This document shows positions 18,963 through 27,553 of a DNA stretch of 64,000 nt, in pieces. Position 1 is the stretch's first letter. Each line of letters begins with the position of its first letter. This DNA is from Flavobacteriales bacterium (GTDB taxonomy: Bacteria > Bacteroidota > Bacteroidia > Flavobacteriales_D > Sanyastnellaceae). A program made the translations under genes and the position numbers. The notes beneath the pieces were generated by a model. That model searched no databases. It was not told the origin of the DNA and saw only the letters and a list, made by a program, of their open reading frames with translations. The stretch lies in assembly GCA_022447625.1 (NCBI GenBank), contig JAKVAX010000008.1, positions 88,522 through 152,521 of the forward strand, given 5' to 3'.

Positions 18963-20006
18963 TTAGGCTTTTTCAAGCGTAAAAGAGAAGGTAGTTCCCA
19001 GGTCAGGACTACTACGCACATTGATCGTTTGATCGTGTACGTCGATGATGTGTTTGACGATTGATAGTCCCAATCCAGATCCACCACCATGGCGTGAGCG
19101 CGACTTGTCTACGCGATAAAAGCGTTCGAAAATACGAGGAAGGTGGTCCTCAGAAATTCCAATTCCGTTGTCGGCTACCTCTACCAGAATGTTGTCTTCC
19201 ATATCATAGAAGCGGATTCTGGTTTCACCGTCTTCGGCTCCGTAGTTGATACTGTTGGCAACCAGGTTGATGAATACCTGCTCGATCTTCGGCCGATCGC
19301 CCACCACCTGAATAGGCTTTTCATTGGCGTTCTTCAGACGCAAACGGACATTGGCCTTTTTGGCCTTTTGCTCGAGTGATTCGATGACCTCTTTTGCAAG
19401 TTCAACAATGTCGAAACGTGTTTCATGCAGCTGGTATCTCCCGCCTTCGATGCGTGTGATTTGATCGAGGTCTTCAATCAGTGTTACGATTCGGTCTACG
19501 TTACGTGCCGCCTTCATCAAGAACTTGCGATTGTTCTCTTCGTCTTCCAAGGCTCCTTCCAAAAGCGTTAGAATGTATCCCTGGATATTGAAGACCGGAG
19601 TCTTGATCTCGTGTGCGAGGTTACCGATGAAATCTCTTCGGAACGAGTCTTGCTCTTTGAGCTGAGAAATTTCTTCAATCTTGCCTTCAGCCCAAACCAT
19701 CACCTCGTTGTTCACCTTGGTCATGACATCTTCATTCATCGAAATGTCTTTGCGTTTTTCGCGCTGACTTTTGAATCGGTGAATGGTCTTGTAGATGATT
19801 TTGACCTTTTGATAGATGAATTTCTCCACCGCCCATGAAGAAAGCACAAAGGAACTAACGAAGGTCAGTGCCGCTGCTATTGTCAGGAGCCCAAAATTGG
19901 CCTTGTCTCCTTTAGCTAGGTCGTATAGAAAGAGAATGACGGTGACAACCAGCGTAATGTAAACACTGATGCGCACCGCGACATCCCGTGGTGTTTGAAC
20001 AGCCAT
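18963..20006 (-). CDS. PhoR-like sensor histidine kinase
   Basis: Two N-terminal membrane segments (about residues 12-60) with almost no periplasmic loop, a short linker, then HisKA with the phospho-accepting histidine in NLAHEIKTPVFNIQGYI and a HATPase_c domain (NLVANSINYG, VADNGIGIS, HGGGSGLGLSIVKHI). This minimal architecture resembles PhoR kinases of Bacteroidota. It follows the response regulator gene by 12 nt, so the two form a two-component operon. No pst or phoU genes are nearby, so phosphate sensing is by analogy only. Convergent, with zero spacing, on the MBL hydrolase gene. Confidence 0.92.
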   Translation of the reverse strand: MAVQTPRDVAVRISVYITLVVTVILFLYDLAKGDKANFGLLTIAAALTFVSSFVLSSWAVEKFIYQKVKIIYKTIHRFKSQREKRKDISMNEDVMTKVNNEVMVWAEGKIEEISQLKEQDSFRRDFIGNLAHEIKTPVFNIQGYILTLLEGALEDEENNRKFLMKAARNVDRIVTLIEDLDQITRIEGGRYQLHETRFDIVELAKEVIESLEQKAKKANVRLRLKNANEKPIQVVGDRPKIEQVFINLVANSINYGAEDGETRIRFYDMEDNILVEVADNGIGISEDHLPRIFERFYRVDKSRSRHGGGSGLGLSIVKHIIDVHDQTINVRSSPDLGTTFSFTLEKA

Positions 20007-20018
20007 GGACTGAGCTGA

Positions 20019-20696
20019 TTAATCGTTGAACTTGTACCCGACTCCCTTTACTGTTTTGAAGTAATGTTCACCGAGTTTCTCGCGCAATTTACGGATATGA
20101 ACGTCGATTGTACGATCTCCTACAATGACGTCATTACCCCAAACGCTTGAAAGAATGGTTTCGCGTGTGAATACACGTCCGGGCTGAGACATGAGCAATG
20201 AAAGCAATTCAAACTCTTTCTTAGGAAGTGTGAGCTCGTCGCCATTCTTCACTACGATGTAGCGCTCCTTGTCAATTGAGATTCCTTTCGACTTCTTCTT
20301 TTTCTTGTTTTCGTCCATTGCTGCACGTCTGCGTAACGTGGCTTTGATGCGCGAAATGAGTACACGTGGTTTGATCGGCTTGGTGATGTAATCATCGGCG
20401 CCAGCATCAAATCCTGCGATTTGTGAGTAGTCTTCACCACGTGCTGTAAGGAAGGAAATCAAGGTGCCTTTCAATTCAGGGATTTCTCGAATCTGCTGAC
20501 ATGTTTCCATGCCATCCATCTCTGGCATCATGACATCAAGAAGGATGAGGTCAGGCATCACTTTTCGCGCGATACGAATCGCTTCTTTACCGTTGTTCGC
20601 AGTGTGAACCTCGAAGTTTTCTTTCTCTAGGTTGTACTTGACTAGATCGATGATGTCTTGTTCATCATCTACAAGTAGGATCTTCGCTTTATCCAT
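20019..20696 (-). CDS. OmpR/PhoB-family response regulator
   Basis: 225 residues. The receiver domain (residues 1-120) has the acidic pocket in LLVDDEQD, the phosphorylatable aspartate in LILLDVMMPEMDG, Thr in SFLTARGED and Lys in YITKPI. The C-terminal winged helix (residues 135-225) carries LPKKEFELLSLL, VWGNDVIVGDRTIDVHIRKLREKLG and VKGVGYKF. Start set at 20696 (MDKAKILLVDDE); the upstream extension MYLEGIA is not family-like. It is the partner of the kinase immediately downstream. Confidence 0.94.
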   Translation of the reverse strand: MDKAKILLVDDEQDIIDLVKYNLEKENFEVHTANNGKEAIRIARKVMPDLILLDVMMPEMDGMETCQQIREIPELKGTLISFLTARGEDYSQIAGFDAGADDYITKPIKPRVLISRIKATLRRRAAMDENKKKKKSKGISIDKERYIVVKNGDELTLPKKEFELLSLLMSQPGRVFTRETILSSVWGNDVIVGDRTIDVHIRKLREKLGEHYFKTVKGVGYKFND

Positions 20697-20808
20697 GGCA
20701 ATGCCTTCTAAATACACCTCAAAATTACTGGGGTGACGTTAAGTGAACGTTAACGGGCTTTTACGGAACCCATTTACATTCGCTTTGCCTAAGCTAAGAA
20801 GTCTTGCG

Positions 20809-21867
20809 CTAATCTTTGATTCTACTGAAGCGTAAAGCTTTCAACATAAAGTCAGGAAGTGGCTTTTCCGGATCTCTTTTCGCTACATTCAGGTAGATTC
20901 CCCACTTTTCTACGATCGGCACTTTGTGCACCTCAATCATCTCAAGCCATGTTTCATCCGGGTCATCGATGTAAGTACAATGCACCTTGGTGTTCCCCAT
21001 ATCTAGGGCGTCATTACTGTCACAACGGAAAGCAAAGCCTTTCTTCGATAGCGCCTCGCCCAACGATTTCATTCCGCGAACATCCAGTCCGAGGTGAACG
21101 AATCCGAGGTCAGCCCATATACGGTCTTTGAAGATGCGTTCTGCGTTACGCTCCGTGTCTTGCACCAACTCGATGAAATTGCGTGCAGAAATCTTCGCAA
21201 ATCCTCCCCCTGGGGGTTGAGTTTGTTCGAGCACCACACGACGATGAGCACGTTGTCCACCTGGGATGTCTTTCCATTCTGCATGCACTCCTGTTTCATC
21301 AAGCGTTACCTTGTCGTAACCGAGAATGTCAGAGTAGAGCTGAATGGCTTTATCTATGTCTGAAACACCGATAGTACACCCAACCACACCTCCAGAGATG
21401 TGCTTACTTGGTGTATACCAATCGCCTCCGGCTACATACTGAAAGATATTGTCATCAAGGTCGTGCAGGAAGAAGGTCTTGGAACCATCGAATCGGTCGC
21501 GAAGATCGCTCATACGCAGACCATCTTGTGATTTGCAGTAGTTGTAGGCAGCTTCCACATCCGGACATTTCACTTGAGTCACATAGATTCCGAGGTCGCC
21601 CATTTCCGGACGCTCTTTAGGTCCTACTGGTCCAAAGCTAGTGGCGCGAATTACTTCCATGGCGCATCCACCTGCTAAGTTGAGGATCATTGAGGCGCGC
21701 TTGGTAATCACATCACCACGGGTGTGGTCTTGCATTAAGGGCGCAGCGGCCACAGAATCAAAGAAGGGAATATCTAAGCCGAAGTACTTTCGGTAGAATT
21801 TCAACGAAGCGTCCATGTCGCTCACAGCTACACCGATGTGCTGAAAGCCATTAATTCGATAATCCAT
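20809..21867 (-). CDS. Two-domain VOC (glyoxalase/dioxygenase fold) protein
   Basis: 352 residues made of two VOC modules. The first is residues 5-150, beginning FQHIGVAVSDMDASLKFYRKYFGL. The second is residues 160-345, beginning VVGCTIGVSDIDKAIQLYSDILGY. Candidate metal ligands are His in FQHIGV, Glu in CAMEVIRA and Glu in TWLEMIEV, with FVHLGLDV nearby. The length approaches that of 4-hydroxyphenylpyruvate dioxygenase, but I do not see the HPPD C-terminal signature, so I leave the reaction open. It is followed after 5 nt on the minus strand by no gene, and preceded by the acyltransferase with a 5-nt gap, so it is probably the last gene of a pheT-acyltransferase-VOC transcript. Confidence 0.82.
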   Translation of the reverse strand: MDYRINGFQHIGVAVSDMDASLKFYRKYFGLDIPFFDSVAAAPLMQDHTRGDVITKRASMILNLAGGCAMEVIRATSFGPVGPKERPEMGDLGIYVTQVKCPDVEAAYNYCKSQDGLRMSDLRDRFDGSKTFFLHDLDDNIFQYVAGGDWYTPSKHISGGVVGCTIGVSDIDKAIQLYSDILGYDKVTLDETGVHAEWKDIPGGQRAHRRVVLEQTQPPGGGFAKISARNFIELVQDTERNAERIFKDRIWADLGFVHLGLDVRGMKSLGEALSKKGFAFRCDSNDALDMGNTKVHCTYIDDPDETWLEMIEVHKVPIVEKWGIYLNVAKRDPEKPLPDFMLKALRFSRIKD

Positions 21868-21872
21868 GTGGT

Positions 21873-23156
21873 CTATAACAACTCGTTTTGAAAATGCGAT
21901 ACCACGCTTTTCCAGTTGGCTAGGTTCGATGCCCTGTCAATCGCGGCTCTTGCTTTCTTGTATCTCCGGATGTCTGCTGCAACATCCAGTCCAGGCAATG
22001 CAATAATACCACTGACAACCATGGTAATCAAGAAGTAGAGGTAGTAATTCCCTTCTGTCAGGAAAACAAGGGTACAGACTCCAGCGGCTAAGAATAAAGG
22101 GAAGTACAAAAGGGCGAATACTAGTCTGAAGGTCTGGTTGAAGTGAGGATCAATCACAATCTTCTTCACCGTTGCTAATACCAATTGCCAAGGCAGAGCG
22201 AAGAATAGAATGGCAGGAAGTCCTAGGGTCAACTCAAGGATGCTTCCAAAGGTGTGTTTCGGCACCACTTCCATGGTGTGCTGCACACAGGCTTTTGGAT
22301 CTACCTTTTCTTCTTCTGTCCAAGCCATCAGCGTTTCCGCGTTAGCGAGCAATTGATCAACCTCACGCAACTTCAACTCATCTCTATACGCATGCAGTTT
22401 GTCGTGAATTCCAATCCACTCTTTGTAGCCTTTGCCTTCAATCATCACCATTTCAGCAATGCGCAAGGCAGGGTAGAGCTTGGCCGGACCAAGATCAAGC
22501 ATGGTGCAGGAAAGCTTCTCGCGAATACGCTCCATCACCGCTTTGTGACGAGTGATGCGGTCTTCATCAGAGAACAGTAGATCATCCACCTCAAATGCTT
22601 GTCCGTAATGAACAACCAACGAGGCACGGGCGATATGATAGTGGCTATAATCAACGCCTACAGGAACGATCTGTACCCCTCGAAGGTTATGCTCATTCCC
22701 ACCTAGTTCAAGGAGGTAGGCGATTCCCTTCTTCACCGGACGAAGCAACTTACGTGCACCGTGATTTCCTTCAGGGAAGATTCCGATGGTAGCACCTAGT
22801 TTGAGACGACCAATGGTAGTCAGGAAGGTCTTGTCGTTGCGTTTACCCATGTCCGATACCTTATCGCGGAAGCGATATACTGGCATCATATTTAGGGCGA
22901 AAACGAAAGGTCGAGCCAAGGCGCTCTTGAATACATCAGCACGTGTCAAGAAGTGCACTTGCCTTGGAGCAGTTAGACAGCAAAGCAAGGGGTCCATCAA
23001 TGCATTCTGGTGGTTGGAAACGATCACCACAGGCTTACCATTCAACGGGAAGCGCTGACGACCAATCACCAACCAACGGCGGTAGAGGAGTCTAGCTGCG
23101 ATGTAGATAAACGGCTTCAGAATGCCGTACAGAAGTGACTGTTTACGAACCTTCAT
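21873..23156 (-). CDS. PlsC-type lysophospholipid acyltransferase
   Basis: Membrane glycerophosphate acyltransferase family. The catalytic segment is VSNHQNALMDPLLC, with His and Asp separated by five residues rather than the four of the canonical HX4D box, a spacing I recall in Bacteroidota homologues. The second motif is IGIFPEGNHGARKLL. The last third holds three or four membrane segments (about residues 300-375). The 427-residue length is long compared with PlsC (about 240) because of this C-terminal membrane region. One 13-mer copy lies at 22335-22347. It sits 6 nt after pheT and 5 nt before the VOC gene. Confidence 0.88.
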   Translation of the reverse strand: MKVRKQSLLYGILKPFIYIAARLLYRRWLVIGRQRFPLNGKPVVIVSNHQNALMDPLLCCLTAPRQVHFLTRADVFKSALARPFVFALNMMPVYRFRDKVSDMGKRNDKTFLTTIGRLKLGATIGIFPEGNHGARKLLRPVKKGIAYLLELGGNEHNLRGVQIVPVGVDYSHYHIARASLVVHYGQAFEVDDLLFSDEDRITRHKAVMERIREKLSCTMLDLGPAKLYPALRIAEMVMIEGKGYKEWIGIHDKLHAYRDELKLREVDQLLANAETLMAWTEEEKVDPKACVQHTMEVVPKHTFGSILELTLGLPAILFFALPWQLVLATVKKIVIDPHFNQTFRLVFALLYFPLFLAAGVCTLVFLTEGNYYLYFLITMVVSGIIALPGLDVAADIRRYKKARAAIDRASNLANWKSVVSHFQNELL

Positions 23157-23162
23157 GGGTGA

Positions 23163-25607
23163 TTAGCTGCGTAGTTCAGCACCCAATTCTTTAGACAGGG
23201 CATCTTGAATACGTTGCATGGTCTTGTCGATCTTTTTATCGGTCAAGGTCGAATTTGGATCCTGCAATGTGAAGGATACGGCGTAGCTCTTCTTGCCAGC
23301 TCCAATGTTCTTTCCTTCGTATACGTCGAAGAGATCTACCTCTGTCAACAGCTTGCGCTCTGTGTGGAATGCAATCTTCTCAATCGAGTCAAAAGTCACT
23401 CCTTGATCAAGCACCATAGAGAGGTCACGACGTACTGCAGGGTATTTCGAAATCTCTTTGAAGCTCACCGAAACGTGAGCACTGGCTTGAAGCAAGGCGT
23501 TGAAATCAATCTCCGCAAAGTAAACCGGTTGATCGATGTCGAATTTTTTCAAAAGCGCTGATGAAACCGCCCCGAACTGGCCCAGTTTGTTCTTCTTCGT
23601 CTCAATGCTCAATGAGCCAACAAAGAAGTCATATTCATTCGCCCTATGGCTGAAGTTGAGACCAGTACACGCAGCTAAGGTGTCAATGGCAACACGCAGG
23701 TCAGTGAAGTCAACCATGTCGCCAGCGTTATTCCAGCTTTCAGGTAGCTTCTTTCCGGTGATCCAAATACCCAACATCGGAGTTTCGCGCGTTCCTTCTC
23801 CATCTACGTGGTAGACACGTCCGAATTCGAAGAGCTTTTGATCTGTGTAACGGAAATTGATATTTCTCGAGATCACCTCAAGTCCTTGGTAAAGCAGCGT
23901 TTGACGCATTTGGGCCAAGTCTTGACTCAACGGATTCTTCATGCGAACTGCTGTGCTCGCGTTGAGTTCTGGCAGGTCAAGAACCTCCGTGTAGCTCAAT
24001 TTCGTCAGCGAGTTGTTCATGATCTCCTGCATTCCTCGCGCTACGAAGGCTGAAGAAAGCTTGTTGACCAATTTCTCAGGATCCGGGTTGGGTGCGTAAG
24101 ACAGCGTGCTGTTCAAACGCTCCGGCAGTTCAATATTGTTGTACCCATAGATGCGCAGAATCTCTTCAACCACATCAGCTTCGCGGGTTACATCTTTTCT
24201 ATAAAGTGGGGCGGTGACGTTGAATTGGCTATCGCCGGAATCGTTCACGTCAAAATCGAGGTCTTTCAGGATGTCGATTACTCGCTCACGCGGAATCTCT
24301 TTTCCGATCAACTTGTTTGCACGGTTCAGGTCAACTTCAATCGTCGCCTGTTCCATAGCTACTGGGTAGTAATCGTTGACCTTGCTCGAAATTGTTCCGC
24401 CAGCTATTTCTGCGATAAGCAGTGCGGCACGCTGAAGTGCGTAGATCGTTGTTGTCGGATCAACACCACGCTCAAAACGGTAAGCGGCATCGGTGTGGAG
24501 TAGGTGGCGCTTTGAGGTCTTGCGCACGTGCACCGCGTCGAATACGGCGCTTTCAAGGAATACATTCTTGGTTCCTTCAGTGATTCCACTCTTTTCTCCA
24601 CCGAATACTCCAGCGATACACATGGGCTTCTCGGTATCGCAAATCATAAGATCTTCAGCACTTAGCTCGCGTTCTTCTCCGTCAAGTGTGACGAATTTCT
24701 CGCCTTCAGTGGCCATGCGAACCACCACCTTGTCACCGGCAATTTGATCGCGATCAAAGGCGTGCAGTGGTTGTCCGATTTCGTGCATCACGTAGTTTGT
24801 GATGTCTACAATATTGTTGATCGGTGCCAGACCGATGGCTTTCAAGCGATTTTGCAGCCACTCTGGAGAGTCTGCTACCGTAACACCAGAAATATTCACC
24901 CCAGCGTAGCGCGGACAAGCAGCTAATGCGACTACATCAATAGCGCTTCCGTTTTCTGTTCCTTCGCTAAACGCGGAAACGTCTGGAAGACTTATTGGAG
25001 CCACATTGCTCATGCGAATGTCTTCGGTGTGGATCATCGAAGCACGCAGGTCACGAGCTACACCGTAATGCGAAATCGCATCGGTACGGTTAGGTGTAAG
25101 TCCGATTTCAATCGTGTGGTCGTTTTCGATATTGAAGTAGCTCGCCGCAGGAGTTCCCACTTCCGCGCTAGCGTCTAAAACCATAATGCCATCATGCGAT
25201 TGACCCAGGCCAATCTCATCTTCAGCACAGATCATTCCCAAGCTCACTTCACCGCGAATCTTCCCTTTTTTGATAACGAAAGGCTCCCCTTCAGATGGGT
25301 AGAGCTTCGCACCTACCGTAGCGACCACTACTTTCTGTCCAGCGTCAACGTTGGGAGCACCACATACAATCTGCAGTAGTTCTTCACCACCCACATCCAC
25401 CTTCGTCAAGCTTAAGCGATCAGCGTTTGGGTGTTGCCATTTTTCTTTGACCTCACCAATCACCAATCCTTCGAGTCCGCCGGGGATGCTTTCAAAGGCA
25501 TCTAAGCCCTCTACTTCCAATCCGGTGTTGGTTAGGATTTCACTGGTTTTTTCAGGGTTCAGCCCTGAATCGAAAAGTTCGTTAAGCCACTTGTACGAGA
25601 TCTTCAT
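23163..25607 (-). CDS. pheT: Phenylalanyl-tRNA synthetase beta subunit
   Basis: 814 residues, normal length for the large subunit. MKISYKWLNELF is the typical start. The tRNA-binding domain (EMAP/OB fold) covers about residues 40-150, B3/B4 editing domains follow (FDRDQIAGDKVVVRMATEGEKFVTLDGEER), then B5 and a catalytic-like core. A C-terminal ferredoxin-like anticodon-binding domain (YPAVRRDLSMVLDQGVTF) closes the protein. Its partner pheS is not adjacent but 5.2 kb away at 30795, on the other strand. One 13-mer copy lies at 25161-25173, with a one-base-insertion variant at 24965-24978. Confidence 0.97.
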   Translation of the reverse strand: MKISYKWLNELFDSGLNPEKTSEILTNTGLEVEGLDAFESIPGGLEGLVIGEVKEKWQHPNADRLSLTKVDVGGEELLQIVCGAPNVDAGQKVVVATVGAKLYPSEGEPFVIKKGKIRGEVSLGMICAEDEIGLGQSHDGIMVLDASAEVGTPAASYFNIENDHTIEIGLTPNRTDAISHYGVARDLRASMIHTEDIRMSNVAPISLPDVSAFSEGTENGSAIDVVALAACPRYAGVNISGVTVADSPEWLQNRLKAIGLAPINNIVDITNYVMHEIGQPLHAFDRDQIAGDKVVVRMATEGEKFVTLDGEERELSAEDLMICDTEKPMCIAGVFGGEKSGITEGTKNVFLESAVFDAVHVRKTSKRHLLHTDAAYRFERGVDPTTTIYALQRAALLIAEIAGGTISSKVNDYYPVAMEQATIEVDLNRANKLIGKEIPRERVIDILKDLDFDVNDSGDSQFNVTAPLYRKDVTREADVVEEILRIYGYNNIELPERLNSTLSYAPNPDPEKLVNKLSSAFVARGMQEIMNNSLTKLSYTEVLDLPELNASTAVRMKNPLSQDLAQMRQTLLYQGLEVISRNINFRYTDQKLFEFGRVYHVDGEGTRETPMLGIWITGKKLPESWNNAGDMVDFTDLRVAIDTLAACTGLNFSHRANEYDFFVGSLSIETKKNKLGQFGAVSSALLKKFDIDQPVYFAEIDFNALLQASAHVSVSFKEISKYPAVRRDLSMVLDQGVTFDSIEKIAFHTERKLLTEVDLFDVYEGKNIGAGKKSYAVSFTLQDPNSTLTDKKIDKTMQRIQDALSKELGAELRS

Positions 25608-25662
25608 CGACCTTGAATTTTTAAGTCTGCTAAAGTACTAATTTCAACTGGCTGAGAGGCCT

Positions 25663-25675
25663 CGCTAGCGCGGAA
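25663..25675 (+). repeat. Intergenic copy of the iterated 13-mer CGCTANCGCGGAA
   Basis: CGCTAGCGCGGAA between pheT and the PAS gene. The same 13-mer (one variable base) recurs exactly at 18437, 33763, 47121 and 53703 on this strand. It is reverse-complemented at 16110, 22335, 25161, 29003, 39529, 42613 and 57458. This copy is the only one outside a gene. It lies 3 bp from the palindrome at 25678. Confidence 0.8.
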
Positions 25676-25677
25676 TC

Positions 25678-25691
25678 CTGACGAAGGTCAG
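25678..25691. promoter_or_regulatory. Operator-like palindrome CTGAC-N4-GTCAG
   Basis: CTGACGAAGGTCAG: perfect 5-bp arms with a 4-bp spacer, the geometry of FNR-type sites (TTGAT-N4-ATCAA). It lies 71 bp upstream of pheT and 172 bp upstream of the PAS gene. It is one of four such sites within 2.2 kb. Confidence 0.6.
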
Positions 25692-25804
25692 TTGCCAATG
25701 TGATGAATGTTCCAGACGAATTGCTATTCGTGCCTCAAATTTGTGCTCAACGAGGCGAGAAACTTAGAGGAAATACGCTGTGATCACAAGGCCAATCACT
25801 TAGC

Positions 25805-25818
25805 CTGACGGAGGTCAA
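25805..25818. promoter_or_regulatory. Operator-like palindrome CTGAC-N4-GTCAA upstream of the PAS gene
   Basis: CTGACGGAGGTCAA, centred about 51 bp before the PAS-gene ATG. A possible -7 box TACCTTAG (25837-25844) begins about 25 bp after the centre. That would place the site near -40, the class II activator position typical of CRP/FNR proteins. The -7 box is one mismatch from TAnnTTTG. Confidence 0.6.
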
Positions 25819-25862
25819 CTCAATGCGCAAATCTCCTACCTTAGCCTCATACAGACCGTAGG

Positions 25863-26348
25863 ATGAATCGTTATATCGACAAAAAGGACGCCTTAAAAGA
25901 AGGAGCTGGTCAGCTTCTCTTTGACACCGCAGCAGAAGGATTGATGCTGGTCAATGGTGAAGGCGAAATCTTGATCGTTAATCAACAGCTTGAAGATATG
26001 TTCGGGTACAAGGGCAATGAATTGATCGGAGAAAAGATCGAAGCATTGGTGCCTCAACGCATTCGCAAGCAACACGTTGGTCATCGCGACGCCTATCACG
26101 CCAACCCGCACAAGCGCTCGATGGGGAAGGGGATGGATCTGTTGGCGGTAAAGAAAGACGGAGAAGAGTTTCCAGTAGAAATCAGCTTGAACTACATGCG
26201 AAACGAAGAGGGTGACTTGGTGGTCATGGCCTTGGTTACTGATATCAGCGATCGAAAACGCGCTGAAATTGCACTTCAAGACTTGAGTGCTTCCTTGAGA
26301 GAGGGTCGGATCGAAGCGCGATTTGCTTTAAGGAGAGCTAACGTTTGA
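25863..26348 (+). CDS. PAS-domain protein, apparently a sensor kinase lacking its kinase domain
   Basis: 161 residues. One PAS fold (about residues 15-135): FDTAAEGLMLVNGEGEILIVNQ, then MFGYKGNELIGEKIEALVP and the PAC segment KKDGEEFPVEISLNY up to VTDISDRKRAE. In FixL-like kinases this is followed by a coiled coil and HisKA/HATPase domains. Here the reading frame ends 20-odd residues after the PAC motif (SLREGRIEARFALRRANV), and the next gene starts 54 bp later, so no kinase is present. It lies immediately upstream of a receiver-CRP regulator, as full-length kinases of this type often do. I infer truncation; a genuine stand-alone PAS protein is possible. Confidence 0.8.
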   Translation: MNRYIDKKDALKEGAGQLLFDTAAEGLMLVNGEGEILIVNQQLEDMFGYKGNELIGEKIEALVPQRIRKQHVGHRDAYHANPHKRSMGKGMDLLAVKKDGEEFPVEISLNYMRNEEGDLVVMALVTDISDRKRAEIALQDLSASLREGRIEARFALRRANV

Positions 26349-26402
26349 AAGTAAAGAGCATTCGGGATCACGATTCACGATAACCCTTCCTATACGAGAT
26401 CT

Positions 26403-27470
26403 ATGAAAAAGATACTGTTGATCAAAGACAATGAGGCCATGCGCGAAAACACAGCAGAAATGCTGGAGTTGGCGAACTATGAAGTGGTGACTGCAGAGAA
26501 TGGTAAGGTAGGTATGGAGAAAGCCAAGAGCGTTTCTCCTGACTTGATCATTTGCGACATCATGATGCCAGAGTTGGATGGTTACGGGGTGTTATATTAC
26601 CTAAGTAAAGATCCTTCGACAGCAGCGATTCCGTTCATTTTCTTGACCGCTAATGCGAAAGCTAGCGAAGTGCGCAAAGGGATGAACATGGGGGCTGACG
26701 ACTACCTCACCAAACCATTTGAAGAAATGGACTTGTTGAGTGCGGTTGAAAGTCGTTTGCGAAAAGTGGAATCGATTCAACGTGAATACGATCCTTCAGA
26801 AGAAGGTTTCGACGCCTTCTTGTCAGATGCACGTGGGGTAGCTGACTTAGAAGAGCTTTCTAATGATCGAAAGTCGCGCATGTACTTGGCTAAAGAAGTC
26901 ATCTTCCGTGAAGGAGATTTTCCGAATTACCTCTACTTGCTTCGCAAAGGAAAGGCGAAGATCATTAAGACAGATCACTATGGGAAGGAGTTGGTTGTTC
27001 AACTCGTAGCTCAGGGTGACTATTTCGGATTCATGTCGATTCTAGAAGGAAAAGACCACAAGGAAACAGCGATCGCATTAGAGAATGCCGAAGTGCTGAT
27101 GATTCCTCGTGCTGATTTCTTGACGTTGATTGAAAGTAACCGTGATGTGGCGGTGCGATTCATTCGCATGTTGGCGGGATCTATTCATGAGCAAGAACTT
27201 CGTTTGCTTCAATTGGCTTACGCGCCAGTTCGCGAGCGCACGGCGTGTGCCTTGTTGGAGCTCTATAATCGCTTTGTCAAAGAAGGTAACGCTGAGATGA
27301 TTCGCATCTCTCGTGACGATCTAGCATCAATGGTGGGGACGGCAATGGAATCGTTGATCCGCACCTTGAGTGATTTCAAAGAAGACGGAACGATTACTGT
27401 AGAAGGAAGATCGATCACCGTGAACAAGCCTGAAGTACTGAGCCAATACTGTGGTCAGCCGGTAGGCTAA
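26403..27470 (+). CDS. Receiver-cNMP-binding-HTH transcriptional regulator (CRP/FNR superfamily)
   Basis: 355 residues. Receiver at 1-120 with phospho-acceptor Asp52 (IICDIMMPELDG), Thr in FLTANAK and Lys in YLTKPF. The cNMP-binding barrel is at about 145-265 (FREGDFPNYLYLLRKGKAKI, QLVAQGDYFG, METAIALE-like turn). The Crp-type winged helix is at about 270-345 (RISRDDLASMVGTAMESLIRTL). In the acidic pocket, position 8 is Lys (LLIKDNE) where an acidic residue is usual; Asp9 remains. Recognition-helix Glu316 and Arg320 align with the residues by which CRP and FNR read a TGA core. That fits the CTGAC-N4-GTCAG boxes flanking this gene. The usual upstream sensor kinase is reduced to a PAS domain. 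Confidence 0.93.
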   Translation: MKKILLIKDNEAMRENTAEMLELANYEVVTAENGKVGMEKAKSVSPDLIICDIMMPELDGYGVLYYLSKDPSTAAIPFIFLTANAKASEVRKGMNMGADDYLTKPFEEMDLLSAVESRLRKVESIQREYDPSEEGFDAFLSDARGVADLEELSNDRKSRMYLAKEVIFREGDFPNYLYLLRKGKAKIIKTDHYGKELVVQLVAQGDYFGFMSILEGKDHKETAIALENAEVLMIPRADFLTLIESNRDVAVRFIRMLAGSIHEQELRLLQLAYAPVRERTACALLELYNRFVKEGNAEMIRISRDDLASMVGTAMESLIRTLSDFKEDGTITVEGRSITVNKPEVLSQYCGQPVG

Positions 27471-27489
27471 TCCCCTCTTATACAGAAAG

Positions 27490-27503
27490 CTGACCGAAGT
27501 CAG
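27490..27503. promoter_or_regulatory. Operator-like palindrome CTGAC-N4-GTCAG
   Basis: CTGACCGAAGTCAG, perfect 5-bp arms with 4-bp spacer. It lies 20 bp after the receiver-CRP gene and 57 bp upstream of the broken gene at 27554. A degenerate -7-like TTCCTTCG (27524-27531) follows. Confidence 0.6.
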
Positions 27504-27553
27504 CTCCCTGGCTGGCGTATCGATTCCTTCGAACATAATACTACCGATTCAAT

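Noticed and set aside
19855..19868. A fifth CTGAC-type box (CTAACGAAGGTCAG)
   Set aside because: It lies inside the coding sequence of the PhoR-like kinase, has a mismatch in one arm and no promoter near it; treated as chance.
20809..21867. Calling the VOC protein 4-hydroxyphenylpyruvate dioxygenase
   Set aside because: The two-domain size fits, but the C-terminal HPPD signature is not visible and no tyrosine-catabolism gene is adjacent.
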